Notes: generated from the sequence alone by a model not told the origin. DNA of 64,000 bases from Flavobacterium sp. 270 (GCF_004368785.1 NZ_SODM01000001.1:62001-126000), one strand, 5' to 3'. Counted from the first letter of the stretch, positions 41,001 through 50,669 are shown. Numbers and translations: made by a program.

Positions 41001-42785
41001 TTAAGAATTACTAAACTGAAGATTACTAAGGTTTTTATAAATACCGTTTTCAAGATTTATCAATTCCTGATGTGTTCCTTCTTCTGTAATTTTTCCGTTA
41101 TCTAAAACCAAAATTTTGTCAGCACTTCTAATCGTCGAAAGGCGGTGCGCAATAATAATACTTGTTCTTCCTTCCATTAAAACTTCTAATGCTTCCTGAA
41201 CTAATTTCTCGCTTTCGCTGTCTAAAGACGAAGTTGCTTCATCTAAAATTAGAATACTTGGATTTTTAAGCAGCGCTCGTGCAATTGCAATACGCTGGCG
41301 TTGTCCGCCTGATAATTTAACACCGCGTTCTCCAACTAATGTTTCAAATTTTTCAGGGAAACCTTCTACAAAGTTAAAAGCATTGGCTTGTTTGGCTGCT
41401 AAAATAATTTCTTCATCAGTTGCGTCTGGTTTTCCGTAAGCGATATTTTCTTTGATCGTTCCGCCAAATAAAATTACATCTTGGGGTACAATACTCATAT
41501 TACCACGAAGATTTTCTAAATCATACTCATAAATATTTTTTCCATCTACAGTAATTTCTCCAGAAGTTATATCATAGAAACGCAGTAATAAAGATGAAAT
41601 GGTCGATTTACCAGCACCACTCGGGCCCACAATAGCTATTTTTTGACCAAATTCTGCTGTAAAGTTTACGTTTTTCAATACTTCAACTTCTTTACGAGAA
41701 GGGTAGCTGAAAGCAACATTATTAAAAGATACATTTCCTTTAATTTTTTCGTGTGCTCCGTTTGCAGCAAGATCTATTTTTTCCGGAGTTTCATCTAATA
41801 ATTCAAAAACTCTTTCGGTAGCGCCAATCGCTTTTTGAATTTGAGCATATAATTCGGCAATTCCTCCAAAAGAAGCACCAACAAATGTAGAATACAATAC
41901 AAATGAAATTAATTGTCCAACGCTCATTTCGCCTGCTATACTCAAACGTACACCATACCAAACTACGGCTACAATTGCTCCAAACAAACAGAAGATAATA
42001 AAGGAAGCAAAATAACCACGGTATTTACCGCCTTTGATGGCCAGTTTTACCACTTCGTTTATTTTTCCTTTATATCTTGCAATTTCGTACCATTCGTTGG
42101 CAAAAGCTTTTACAATGCTAATTCCCTGCATGGTTTCTTCTACAATTACCTGGCTTTCTGCAACCTGATCTTGTACTTGTTTCGAATATTTTCTGATAAA
42201 TCTTCCGAAAATTACTGCAGCAACTGCAACCAATGGAACAACGGCCAGCATTAATAAAGTCAATTTAAAACTTTCTGTTGCCAATAATATTACACCACCG
42301 ATAATGAGTATAAACTGACGTAAAAACTCTGCAATTGTACTTGTTAATGTATCTTGAATTTGTGTAATATCGGCACTGATACGGCTGTTTAATTCGCCGA
42401 CTCTTTTTTGCGAAAAAAACGTCATTGGCAATTTCACCAAGTTTGTATATAAAGACAAACGCAGGTTTGCCAATGTATTTTCGGTAAAATTGATAAACAA
42501 TGATAATCTAAAGAAAGAAAAGAAAGCTTGTAAGAACAAGATAACGATTAATCCTAAGGCAATTTCATTCGTTCTGGTGTTGTCTTTGTTTTTAACGCAA
42601 TCTACAAGCATTCCCATTAATTTAGGAAAGGCGAGGGCAGTAGCGCCTGTAAGTAATAGGAAGAATAAACCAACATAAAATTTCCATTGGTGTTTTCCGG
42701 CGTATTTGAATATTAATTTTGCTTTATTAAGTGAAGTAGCAGTAATTTTTGATTTTGGTAAATCATTTTCTTGAAATCTAGCCAT
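41001..42785 (-). CDS. ABC exporter, MsbA-like half transporter (membrane plus ATPase domains)
   Basis: 594 aa from the chosen start MARFQENDLPKSK; 18 upstream residues to 42839 look like non-coding sequence. Six membrane helices are spread over about residues 30-310, followed by the nucleotide-binding domain: Walker A GPSGAGKST (about 388-396), the Q-loop VPQDVILFGG, the signature LSGGQRQR, Walker B ILILDEATSSLDSES and the H-loop IIAHRLST. It works as a dimer. The substrate may be a lipid, lipopolysaccharide core or peptide; MsbA-type by length and domain order only. Upstream of tRNA-Val in opposite orientation. Confidence 0.92.
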   Translation of the reverse strand: MARFQENDLPKSKITATSLNKAKLIFKYAGKHQWKFYVGLFFLLLTGATALAFPKLMGMLVDCVKNKDNTRTNEIALGLIVILFLQAFFSFFRLSLFINFTENTLANLRLSLYTNLVKLPMTFFSQKRVGELNSRISADITQIQDTLTSTIAEFLRQFILIIGGVILLATESFKLTLLMLAVVPLVAVAAVIFGRFIRKYSKQVQDQVAESQVIVEETMQGISIVKAFANEWYEIARYKGKINEVVKLAIKGGKYRGYFASFIIFCLFGAIVAVVWYGVRLSIAGEMSVGQLISFVLYSTFVGASFGGIAELYAQIQKAIGATERVFELLDETPEKIDLAANGAHEKIKGNVSFNNVAFSYPSRKEVEVLKNVNFTAEFGQKIAIVGPSGAGKSTISSLLLRFYDITSGEITVDGKNIYEYDLENLRGNMSIVPQDVILFGGTIKENIAYGKPDATDEEIILAAKQANAFNFVEGFPEKFETLVGERGVKLSGGQRQRIAIARALLKNPSILILDEATSSLDSESEKLVQEALEVLMEGRTSIIIAHRLSTIRSADKILVLDNGKITEEGTHQELINLENGIYKNLSNLQFSNS

Positions 42786-42982
42786 TTGAGAATCTATTTT
42801 TAAGGTATGCAAATGTATGACTATAGCCTCTGAATACAAAAGATTATTATTAATTAGGCTTATTGATTTCTATATTTAACTAAATTTAAGAAATCGTTTC
42901 TTTTTTTTAATTTTTAAAGAGCTGAAAAATAGCTTTGTAAAAAATAAACCGAAAAAATATTTCATTTTTTTAGTCAATATGC

Positions 42983-43012
42983 TTGCAAATACAAAATCTA
43001 GGTGTATATTTG
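42983..43012 (+). promoter_or_regulatory. Promoter of tRNA-Val
   Basis: TTG (42983-42985), 19-base spacer, TATATTTG (43005-43012): exact flavobacterial consensus, about 37 bases before the mature tRNA. Confidence 0.75.
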
Positions 43013-43049
43013 CACTCGCAATCACAAACGATAGCAACCTAGTAAAATA

Positions 43050-43124
43050 GGGCGATTAGCTCAGCTGGTTCAGAGCACCTCGTTTACACCGAGGGGGTCG
43101 GGGGTTCGAACCCCTCATCGCCCA
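43050..43124 (+). tRNA. tRNA-Val, anticodon TAC
   Basis: 75 bases including the discriminator A. The acceptor stem GGGCGAT pairs with ATCGCCC; D-arm GCTCAGCTGGTTCAGAGC; anticodon stem CCTCG/CGAGG with loop TTTACAC (anticodon TAC, Val); T-arm with GGTTCGAACC. The 3' CCA is not encoded. It has its own promoter and is followed by a terminator-like stem, so it is a single-gene unit. Confidence 0.97.
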
Positions 43125-43137
43125 CAGAATTTAAAAC

Positions 43138-43169
43138 CTCCAAAGTCTTATGATTTTGGAGTTTTTTTT
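43138..43169 (+). terminator. Terminator after tRNA-Val
   Basis: Stem CTCCAAA (43138-43144) / TTTGGAG (43155-43161) followed by eight T's. Confidence 0.75.
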
Positions 43170-43385
43170 ATGGTTCAAAATTTACACTTTTCTGTACATA
43201 TCCCTCTGAAAAGCCTTTTTTCTTAAAAATTATAACAGTAAAACAATCATACAATAAACTAATAGTTGATTTATAGTTTAATTGAGAATTGTTTCTATAT
43301 TTATAATAATAAAAATGCTTTGTATTCTTATATATATCCACCAGAATTAGTGAAGAAAATCTAGTTTGTCTAAAAAAAATAAAAA

Positions 43386-44399
43386 TTGACAGAATATTAT
43401 TTGAACTCAAAAAAGAAAAAAGGTTACTGGAAAAGTCATTTTTTGGGTTTATTCTTTTGTTTCATACTGGCTACATATACCTTAATAAAATACACACCTG
43501 AAAATAATGCAAAAAACTTTTGTTTGATTTTCTTTATTCTGTCTTTAATCATTTCAGTTTTTATTATAGTTAATTTTTTTTCAATAAAAAATTTCAAGAT
43601 TTCAAATAAGAAATTGATACAGTTATCATTTTTTATGAAAGAACAAAAAGTGTATAGTTTTAATGAAATTGAAAGTTGGACCGAAAAAAAAATAAAGGGA
43701 AAATATGATAAATGGGACGAAATAATAGTATACTTTAAAAATGGCGAAAGAATTAAAATATCAAGTGAATATTTTGACAATTATTCTGAAATAAAAAATG
43801 AAGTTACTAAAGGCATAAAACATGATATATTACTTGAAAAAATGATGAAAAATGAAACAGAAAAAAGGCTGGCTATAATATTTTCGATAATTAGCTTTTT
43901 ATTATTCTATGGAGCATATAATGCTTTAAAAATTAAAGATATAATGCCTAAGGATATAGTTGTTTTTGGCGATTTAACATCCGAAAATATTGAATATGTA
44001 CATAGTAAACGCAGCTACATTAATATCAGATTAAAAAAATATCCTGATTTGATTTTTTATATAAGCAATAAGACCTTGAAGGCAACTTTTGTAGATGATT
44101 TAATAAGTGAAATAAATAAAGGAGATTCTATTTTTCTTGGCATTGATAAAAGAGATTATCGAGAAAAACTAATAAAAGTTGATTCGCTATCAATAAGTGA
44201 TAAATATTTTTTTAATGAAAATATTAGCGTCGAAAGTGTTAGAGCAAAAAATGGCAATTATTTAAATTTATCAGAAAATAATCTTAATAGATCTAAGAAT
44301 AAATATTGGAATTGCTTCATATTTTTATTCGGTGGTTTATTGTTGTTAATTATGTCAATAATTGGCTTCGCAGGGGAATCGGATAAAGACTTTCATTAA
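43386..44399 (+). CDS. Hypothetical membrane protein, possible PH-like domain
   Basis: 337 aa from a TTG codon; a stop lies two codons upstream, and the next ATG would delete the first two helices, so TTG is the likely start. Two transmembrane helices (about residues 20-35 and 45-65) are followed by a segment resembling a bacterial PH domain (KNFKISNKKLIQLSFF...EIESWTEKK...DEIIVYFKNGERIKISS). There is a third helix (~160-180), a soluble beta-rich part, and a last helix near 308-328. I recognise no family with certainty. Very AT-rich and Lys/Asn/Ile-rich, unlike the housekeeping genes around it. Confidence 0.6.
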   Translation: MTEYYLNSKKKKGYWKSHFLGLFFCFILATYTLIKYTPENNAKNFCLIFFILSLIISVFIIVNFFSIKNFKISNKKLIQLSFFMKEQKVYSFNEIESWTEKKIKGKYDKWDEIIVYFKNGERIKISSEYFDNYSEIKNEVTKGIKHDILLEKMMKNETEKRLAIIFSIISFLLFYGAYNALKIKDIMPKDIVVFGDLTSENIEYVHSKRSYINIRLKKYPDLIFYISNKTLKATFVDDLISEINKGDSIFLGIDKRDYREKLIKVDSLSISDKYFFNENISVESVRAKNGNYLNLSENNLNRSKNKYWNCFIFLFGGLLLLIMSIIGFAGESDKDFH

Positions 44400-44464
44400 T
44401 AGCTATTGCAACTGAACTGGCAACCGATTTGCTTTTTTGAAAAATTTGTCCAAACATAATTATT

Positions 44465-45421
44465 CTAGTCATGGAATGTTTGCATTACCTTTTCTAGTTC
44501 AATTTTATTTTCCTTATGAAATGGCACTTCTAAAAAAATCCAATCTAAATTTGATAAAAATGGTTCAAATTTTTCCATTAAGATTGACTTTAAATAATTG
44601 GAATTGTCTTGAAAAGATTCTACTCCAATTCTTATATCAATATCAATAACATAATTAAACTCTTTGTCATTTTGAAAAAGAAATGTGTTGCTCAAAAATT
44701 GATTTGGTGTTAATTTTAAATATGCTGACAGGCTCGAATTTAACTTTAATTCTCCACAAAACCATTTTTCGAAATTGTACCAACCATAACCATTATCTGT
44801 CTTCGTTTCAAGTTGTAGATAAAATGATTTTTCAATCAATTCAAAAATTTTCTCAATTGATTCATTTGACTTAATTCCAATATAAAATGAAGTTGATTCA
44901 TAGCCGTAATAAACTAAGTTATTAATTAGTTCATCGTAGGATTTTAATCTTAGTTTTTCTTCATAGCCATTTTCGGCACACTCTAATTCAAAATATACAA
45001 TTTCGGGTATTTCATATTCGTTTTCAACATTATAACCATAGTCAAAACACAATATTGTATGACCACCCATATGTGAAAGAATTGGAAGTCTATCTAAATA
45101 AAGAAAATCTGAATTTGAAGAAGTCTCCAATTTTTCGTTATCTATATATTCTAATAAAACATCCTTTAAAGTCTTGTAACTATTCTGCTGAATTATTGGA
45201 TCAAAAGTAGCGTCATTACATAAAAGTTCGTTTACGTCATTATTATAATTCAAAGCACTTTTCCATAAATAACCACCATTTTGCAACTTCATATGTTCTT
45301 TATAAAGTGCTGGAAATTTAAACCCAATTTCGATTTCTTTTTGAATGATTTGCTCTTCAGTTCTTCCAATAGTTTCTTCAGTAAAACCTTCTGCAGGTTG
45401 TTTCCAAATATCTTTTATCAT
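44465..45421 (-). CDS. SMI1/KNR4 (SUKH) family protein
   Basis: 318 aa, cytoplasmic. The N-terminal ~150 residues carry the SUKH signature: EEQIIQKEIEIGFKFPALYKEHMKLQNGGYL (helix, then FP.LYKEHM.L.NGG) and later ILSHMGGHTILCFDYG with the conserved Gly-rich strand. The second half is another alpha/beta region I do not recognise. SUKH proteins are mostly immunity proteins against contact-dependent or polymorphic toxins. No toxin gene is next to it, so it may be an orphan immunity gene. AT-rich, in the accessory stretch after tRNA-Val. Confidence 0.78.
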   Translation of the reverse strand: MIKDIWKQPAEGFTEETIGRTEEQIIQKEIEIGFKFPALYKEHMKLQNGGYLWKSALNYNNDVNELLCNDATFDPIIQQNSYKTLKDVLLEYIDNEKLETSSNSDFLYLDRLPILSHMGGHTILCFDYGYNVENEYEIPEIVYFELECAENGYEEKLRLKSYDELINNLVYYGYESTSFYIGIKSNESIEKIFELIEKSFYLQLETKTDNGYGWYNFEKWFCGELKLNSSLSAYLKLTPNQFLSNTFLFQNDKEFNYVIDIDIRIGVESFQDNSNYLKSILMEKFEPFLSNLDWIFLEVPFHKENKIELEKVMQTFHD

Positions 45422-45707
45422 GCTTATTTAGATTATTGAAATTTTGTGTCAATAATAATTGACGACATAAATAAAACTCTTGTAAACGAATATATAAAAA
45501 TTATTTGGGATGTTTTTTTAATACTTTAATGTTTAATTATTGTTTTTTTTTAAATAATTAACTATTAAGGAAAGCTAATAAATAAGGAAAATGTTCAAGA
45601 TTTCAATGCTTTTAGAATGTTATCCTTACATACCAATATATATGCATCAATAAAGAAATCATATTCTAAAAAATAGTAAATTTAACTACATTTTAAAAAT
45701 ATGAATT
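45422..45707. other. Gene-free AT-rich gap
   Basis: 286 bases with no reading frame worth reporting (longest ATG frame noticed is 20 codons, from 45590). A short palindrome GTCAATAATAATTGAC lies at 45448-45463, just before the SUKH gene start, and may be an operator. A weak TACATTTT at 45687 precedes the next gene. Confidence 0.4.
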
Positions 45708-45926
45708 ATGATAAAATTTTGGTTGATTACAATTTTGATCTTTATTATTTCAACATATATATTGGCGAAATTAACTTTAAAATCAAATAGGGAAGAAGCC
45801 GGTGAAAGAATTTGGCGATTTGGATATGGTAGATCTACTTATTGGCGTATTCTCACCTTGTGCAGTATTGGAATTACTATCGCACTACTACTTGTATTTT
45901 ATTGGGTAGGAATTCCTATTGTATAA
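45708..45926 (+). CDS. Small membrane protein, hypothetical
   Basis: 72 aa with two hydrophobic helices: MIKFWLITILIFIISTYILA at the N-terminus and ILTLCSIGITIALLLVFYWVG near the C-terminus. They are joined by a charged loop rich in Arg and Glu (NREEAGERIWRFGYGRS). Both ends are probably on the same side of the inner membrane. No family recognised. It stands alone and is followed by a good terminator, which supports it being a real gene. Confidence 0.55.
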   Translation: MIKFWLITILIFIISTYILAKLTLKSNREEAGERIWRFGYGRSTYWRILTLCSIGITIALLLVFYWVGIPIV

Positions 45927-45950
45927 AATAAAAAAGTTAGTATTAATACA

Positions 45951-45984
45951 AAAAGCATCTGTACATTATAATACAGATGCTTTT
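45951..45984. terminator. Bidirectional terminator
   Basis: 13-base arms 45951-45963 and 45972-45984 (AAAAGCATCTGTA / TACAGATGCTTTT) with an 8-base loop, between the convergent small membrane protein gene and the DUF892 gene. Confidence 0.85.
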
Positions 45985-46016
45985 CTAGAAAAAATTTAAA
46001 CAGAAATAGTTTTATT

Positions 46017-46601
46017 TTACTCTGCAGCCACAACATTTACAGTATTTAGCGCAATATCATTAAGCAAACAATCAGCTTCTTTTTCTTCTGCTAGAGTTTG
46101 AGTTAATAATTTTGCAGCGTCATTTTCTCCTAAAGTTTTGGCAAATGCGACTAAAGTGCCATAAGTAGCAATTTCATAATGTTCTATTTTTTGTGAAGCC
46201 GCAATAATTCCGGCATCTCTAACGGCTCCGGGAACGGTTTCCTGAAGAATTGAATCTCCTTCTTTAAGCAGTCCGGCCATAGCTTCGCATTTTTTTCCTT
46301 CCGCTTTTTCTCCCAAAAGATCAAAGACTTGTTCCAATCTTGCCACCTGAAGCTGCGTTACAGCATGATGCTCTAAAATTGTACTCGAAAGTCCTGCAGA
46401 CGAAGCATTTGCTGCCATTTTAGGAAGTGCGCCAACTAGCGCATTTTCTGCCCAATAAATATCTTTTAAGCTGTCTATAAAAAGCTCTCTCAATTCTGTT
46501 GCCGCGTCTGCTGCTGGTTCAACAATATTAATTTTAGCATTAGTCTTCACAGCTTTTGGTTGTGCTGTATTAGTTTGACTTTGTTTTTCTGAATTTTTCA
46601 T
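46017..46601 (-). CDS. DUF892 / YciF-type ferritin-like protein
   Basis: 194 aa. After a ~35-residue hydrophilic, Ala/Lys-rich leader, a ferritin-like four-helix bundle begins with LRELFIDSLKDIYWAENALVGALPKM, the hallmark of the YciF/DUF892 family. Glu/His metal ligands follow in LEHHAVTQLQVARLEQVFDLLG, KIEHYEIATYGTLVAFA and EEKEADCLLNDIA. Members are stress-induced and may bind di-iron. It lies 29 bases after the catalase gene in the same direction, an arrangement that fits an oxidative or stationary-phase stress operon. Confidence 0.9.
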   Translation of the reverse strand: MKNSEKQSQTNTAQPKAVKTNAKINIVEPAADAATELRELFIDSLKDIYWAENALVGALPKMAANASSAGLSSTILEHHAVTQLQVARLEQVFDLLGEKAEGKKCEAMAGLLKEGDSILQETVPGAVRDAGIIAASQKIEHYEIATYGTLVAFAKTLGENDAAKLLTQTLAEEKEADCLLNDIALNTVNVVAAE

Positions 46602-46630
46602 TTTTATTTTTTTTTTATAATTATAATATA

Positions 46631-48772
46631 TTATAGATATAAGTTTGGTTCACGATCCCAGAAACGATGTTTCGTCATAGCATCTATAAATTCTTGTGCA
46701 AATGCAGGAGAAGCTATTTCGCTGGTTACGACAATTCCGTTGTCATCATTTGTTAGTTTTGATGCAAATGGTGCAGCATTTAGTACTTCAGAAGCTTCTC
46801 CGTCTGCGCCGATAACTTTACAATGTTTGTAAGCATCGTTTAAATACTCCAAAACATCGTCATTTTCTGCCAAGACATTAACTCCTAATCCGTGTGGAAT
46901 ATAAACAGCATCAAACAATACTGATGATGCAGTTAGAAAGCTGAATTCAGCAGAAATTGCGCCATCGGTATCTGTAACAACCGAACCCAAATGTGGTGCA
47001 ATTACACATCCTTTTGCACCTTGTTTTTTTAAGGCATTTTTCATATTAAGAACAGCACTTTCAGAAATGCCGTCAGAACAAAGAATCGCTACTTTTCTGG
47101 ATTCAATAGTAGGGGAGTTCGTCGGATTTTTTATCATACTAAGAGCATCCGAAGAGTCAACTGCCTGATCAACAGTTTTAGGTTCCTGATTTCCGCCTTC
47201 GTTTTCTGGAGAAACTCCTTTGTTTACCGGATACTCTAAAGTTGACGGTACCGTGGCGCCTAATCCTACGGCTACTTTTTCGGCAAGAGCAGCATCAACC
47301 TGAGAAAGTAATCCAAGCATTCTCACTCTAATGGCAGTAGTTTCTACTTTACCAAGTTCAAATCGAAGTGCTTTTACAATATGGCTTTTCTCTTCTGGTG
47401 TCTGACTGTTGAAGAATAATTTTGCCTGACCAAAATGATCTGCAAAACTTTCGCTTCTTTCTCTCACTTTATGCGCTTCAATTCGCTCATTAAAACTAGA
47501 AAATCCACCTTCAGCAATTTTTGCCTGATATGGACAACCGCCGCCAAGCGAATTTGGATGATAACTTACTCTGCCAACATTTACTTCCTGACGCATAATT
47601 CCGTCGCGTTGATTGTTATGCGTAGGTGCAATACTTCTGTTAATTGGGATTTCATGAAAATTGGGTCCGCCTAATCTGGTAAGCTGTGTATCGGTATAAG
47701 AAAATAATCTTCCTTGTAATAATGGATCGTTTGTAAAATCGATTCCCGGAACTACATGCCCTGGGTGAAAAGCGATTTGTTCTGTTTCTGAAAAGAAATT
47801 ATCCGGATTTTTGTTTAATACCATTCTTCCAATTACCTTAACAGGTACTAATTCTTCTGGAACAATTTTGGTTGGATCCAGTAAGTCAAAATCATATTTT
47901 TGCTCATCATCAGAAGGAATAACTTGTACTCCTAATTCCCATTCTGGGAAATTTCCTGATTCAATAGCTTCCCATAAATCTTGTCTGTGAAAATCAGGGT
48001 TCTTTCCAGAGATTTTCTGAGCTTCATCCCAAGCGACAGCGTGAGTTCCTAATTTTGGTTTCCAGTGAAATTTTACAAATACCGATTGGTTTTCCGCATT
48101 AATTAAACGAAAAGTATGCACACCAAAACCTTCCATCATTCTATAACTTCTTGGAATAGCACGGTCAGACATCGTCCACATAATCATGTGCATTGATTCT
48201 GGCATAAGCGAAATGAAATCCCAAAATGTATCGTGTGCAGATGCTGCCTGAGGCATTTCGTTGTGTGGTTCTGGTTTTACAGCATGAACTAAATCAGGAA
48301 ATTTTGATGCATCCTGAATAAAAAATACCGGAATATTATTGCCCACAAGATCGTAAATACCTTCCTGCGTATAAAACTTAACTGCAAATCCTCTTACATC
48401 TCTGGCGAGATCTGTAGAACCACGAGAACCTGCAACGGTTGAAAATCTTGTAAAAACAGGCGTTTTCTGTCCAACTTCCTGAAGAAATCCTGCTTTAGTT
48501 AATTCTGGAATTGGATTCGTTACTTCAAAAAAACCATGCGCGCCCGAACCTCTTGCGTGTACGACTCTTTCAGGAATTCGTTCGTGGTCAAAATGCGTAA
48601 TTTTTTCTCTTAATATAAAATCTTCCAATAAAGATGGACCTCTTTCGCCGGCTTTCAGCGAATTATTGTCATCATTAATACTAACTCCTTGATTTGTAGT
48701 CAGGACTTTGTTTGTTCCGTCTGATTTGTTTGTGGATAAATCGCGTTGTTTTTCGTTTTGAAAATTTTTCAT
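46631..48772 (-). CDS. katE: Large-subunit catalase (HPII type)
   Basis: Heme catalase of 713 aa, decomposing hydrogen peroxide. The long clade 2 form includes an N-terminal extension, the catalytic core with FDHERIPERVVHARGSGAHGFFEV (active His), the distal Asn region VRGFAVKFYTQEGIYDLVGNNIPVFF, the heme Tyr motif RLFSYTDTQLTRLGGPNF and YHPNSLGGGCP. A C-terminal ~150-residue class I glutamine-amidotransferase-like domain (KVAILCSDGISESAVLNMKNAL...) has no known activity. Intact. First gene of a two-gene unit with the DUF892 protein. Confidence 0.96.
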   Translation of the reverse strand: MKNFQNEKQRDLSTNKSDGTNKVLTTNQGVSINDDNNSLKAGERGPSLLEDFILREKITHFDHERIPERVVHARGSGAHGFFEVTNPIPELTKAGFLQEVGQKTPVFTRFSTVAGSRGSTDLARDVRGFAVKFYTQEGIYDLVGNNIPVFFIQDASKFPDLVHAVKPEPHNEMPQAASAHDTFWDFISLMPESMHMIMWTMSDRAIPRSYRMMEGFGVHTFRLINAENQSVFVKFHWKPKLGTHAVAWDEAQKISGKNPDFHRQDLWEAIESGNFPEWELGVQVIPSDDEQKYDFDLLDPTKIVPEELVPVKVIGRMVLNKNPDNFFSETEQIAFHPGHVVPGIDFTNDPLLQGRLFSYTDTQLTRLGGPNFHEIPINRSIAPTHNNQRDGIMRQEVNVGRVSYHPNSLGGGCPYQAKIAEGGFSSFNERIEAHKVRERSESFADHFGQAKLFFNSQTPEEKSHIVKALRFELGKVETTAIRVRMLGLLSQVDAALAEKVAVGLGATVPSTLEYPVNKGVSPENEGGNQEPKTVDQAVDSSDALSMIKNPTNSPTIESRKVAILCSDGISESAVLNMKNALKKQGAKGCVIAPHLGSVVTDTDGAISAEFSFLTASSVLFDAVYIPHGLGVNVLAENDDVLEYLNDAYKHCKVIGADGEASEVLNAAPFASKLTNDDNGIVVTSEIASPAFAQEFIDAMTKHRFWDREPNLYL

Positions 48773-48840
48773 AAAAAATTTTATTTTAGTTAACTATTTG
48801 AAGATGAATTGTACGGATAGTAAAGCTAGAACAAAGGCTA

Positions 48841-48937
48841 ATCTTTTTCTTATATAATTATATTCATAAATATTATAATTGTCAGCAGTTTCCTGATATG
48901 TTACAGAAAGTATTAACTTCGTTTTTGAAGAAAAATC
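48841..48937 (+). repeat. Duplicated upstream element, copy A (before the AraC gene)
   Basis: 97 bases that align with 51645-51740 at all but about six positions and one indel. It includes an AT-rich block, the core CAGCAGTTTCCTGATATGTT, and a small hairpin CTTC...GAAG. It ends 35 bases before the AraC start codon. Confidence 0.9.
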
Positions 48938-48972
48938 AGGAAAAATATTTTGATTAAATAAAAATTAAAAAA

Positions 48973-49848
48973 ATGCAGAAAAAGAACAAGATATACACGC
49001 ATACGCAAGATAGTAAGGCTATTGGCGGTATTGATCTTGTAAAATTTCCTTTTAATGAAGAAGAACTGCAAACCGAGTATGAGCAATCAGAAAGTCCGTT
49101 TGAAACCCATCGGGATGAGTATTATATTTTTGCTTTATTGACAAAAGGATATGTAGATTTTGTTTGTGATATGGAGGATATTTCTTTGAGCAAAATGACT
49201 TTGATGGTTCTTAAACCTTATCAGGTGCATTCGGCAAAAAAATATGATCCAAAATCCGAAGGTTATTTTATTACTGTAAATCCATTTTTGATTCCGAATG
49301 ACTGCAATGAAGTTTTTCAAAATTTGAATGCCTCAAAACAGGTTCTTAAAATTTCAAATGTGCATCATAAAGAAATTATAGATACTGTTGTTCTTTTATA
49401 CCAAACATTCGGCCAGCAATTGCCGAATAAACAACAAATAATAAATGGACTTTTTATTTCTTTTGTTTACAGAATCTCTAATCTTTTTGCAGATTCTGAA
49501 AAGAAAATAAAAGTAAAAATGAATCAGTCGCAATTAATAACTTCCAAATTTAAAAGAATACTTACATCAGATTCTATGTTAGAATCAGCTTCTTATTTTG
49601 CTAAAAAACTGAACATTACAACTTCTCACTTAAATGATTGCGTAAAAGAAACAACGGGAAATTCAGTTACGTATTGGCTGCAACATAAAATGATTATCGA
49701 AGCCAAAAGACAGCTTTATTACACGAATAACGATGTAAAAGAAATTTCGTTTGATTTGGGTTTTGAAGATCATACTTATTTTTCAAGATTATTCAAAAAA
49801 GTAACTGGTGAAACACCACTTTCGTTTCGAAATAAATTCCGTGAATAG
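48973..49848 (+). CDS. AraC family transcriptional regulator
   Basis: 291 aa. The N-terminal ~170 residues form a cupin-like ligand-binding half (EYYIFALLTKGYVDFVCDMEDISLSKMTLMVLKPYQVHSA). The C-terminal ~100 residues carry two AraC HTH motifs: SASYFAKKLNITTSHLNDCVKETTG and VKEISFDLGFEDHTYFSRLFKKVTGETPLSFR. It likely responds to a small molecule and controls itself and the siderophore-interacting protein gene 75 bases downstream. Its upstream region is the duplicated element. Transcribed away from katE. Confidence 0.93.
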   Translation: MQKKNKIYTHTQDSKAIGGIDLVKFPFNEEELQTEYEQSESPFETHRDEYYIFALLTKGYVDFVCDMEDISLSKMTLMVLKPYQVHSAKKYDPKSEGYFITVNPFLIPNDCNEVFQNLNASKQVLKISNVHHKEIIDTVVLLYQTFGQQLPNKQQIINGLFISFVYRISNLFADSEKKIKVKMNQSQLITSKFKRILTSDSMLESASYFAKKLNITTSHLNDCVKETTGNSVTYWLQHKMIIEAKRQLYYTNNDVKEISFDLGFEDHTYFSRLFKKVTGETPLSFRNKFRE

Positions 49849-49923
49849 TCCAATTATCACCTTTTTGACGCTGTTTTAAAATCAACCTCAAACTGTTCCT
49901 TTGCTGCATAAAACTTTACAATT

Positions 49924-50640
49924 ATGCCAAATGCACCAAAATGGTTATTAGATGTTGTTGAAAAAATATTTATTCCAAAATTACCTATGATGGAAGTTCG
50001 CAGCACCGAACTTTTATCACCTTCTGTTAAGAGAATCCGTTTTAGCGGTGATTTTAAAAAATTGACTTTTAAGCCTGGTTCTTATATGGATATCCGCGTT
50101 AGCGATACCGAAGTTCGACGTTATACTGCCGCTTTTTCAGACACAAAAAACGGATTGATGGATTTTATTGTTCACCTGCACGGCGCGCATCCCGGAAGCC
50201 TGTTTATGCAACAGCTCAATGTTGGTAACAAAATCAATACAAGCATTATAAAACCACATAAATGTTATAGCGAATCGGCTAAAAAGTATGTTGTTTTTGG
50301 TGACGAAACTTCGCTGGCGCTAGCTTGTTCTATATTTCCTGTTTTAAAACAAAACAACGATCAATTTCAGTTTTATTTTGAATTAGACGAAGAAAATAAA
50401 AACGTTCCTGGATTACTCAATCTGGAAAACTATACTGTATTTCCGAAGGACGGATCTTTTAGAAATGAAAAATGGATCAGCAATTTGCCTGTAATTCAAG
50501 AAGAAAAATGGAAAGATGCTCATTTTATTTTGACGGGAAATGCAAAATCTGTTCAATCCTTTCGAAAAGTAGTAAAGGGAAATACTGCAGCAAAAATAAT
50601 CGCTCACGGTTATTGGCTTGAAGGAAAAAATGGATTGTAA
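49924..50640 (+). CDS. Siderophore-interacting protein (ferric-siderophore reductase-like)
   Basis: 238 aa cytoplasmic flavoprotein of the ViuB/SIP family, expected to release iron from ferric siderophores by NAD(P)H-dependent reduction. The FAD-binding barrel includes VKRIRFSGDF, FKPGSYMDIRVSD and the RRYTAAFSD motif (canonical R-x-Y-T); the NAD(P)H half includes YVVFGDETSLALA (about residues 121-133) and the C-terminal AHGYWLEGKNG typical of the family. It is downstream of an AraC regulator, as iron genes often are. No siderophore receptor or synthesis genes are in the window. Confidence 0.87.
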   Translation: MPNAPKWLLDVVEKIFIPKLPMMEVRSTELLSPSVKRIRFSGDFKKLTFKPGSYMDIRVSDTEVRRYTAAFSDTKNGLMDFIVHLHGAHPGSLFMQQLNVGNKINTSIIKPHKCYSESAKKYVVFGDETSLALACSIFPVLKQNNDQFQFYFELDEENKNVPGLLNLENYTVFPKDGSFRNEKWISNLPVIQEEKWKDAHFILTGNAKSVQSFRKVVKGNTAAKIIAHGYWLEGKNGL

Positions 50641-50669
50641 AGCTTATAGATAATCAAATTATAAAAAAT

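Noticed and set aside
41913..42254. 113-codon plus-strand frame opposite the ABC exporter
   Set aside because: Antisense shadow of the membrane domain.
43168..43410. 80-codon minus-strand frame after the tRNA
   Set aside because: Low-complexity Phe/Tyr/Ser-rich translation in the tRNA terminator and upstream region of the next gene; no start context.
43050..45930. Integrated element at tRNA-Val
   Set aside because: No integrase, no direct repeat of the tRNA 3' end and no mobility genes in the window; kept only as a question in the findings.
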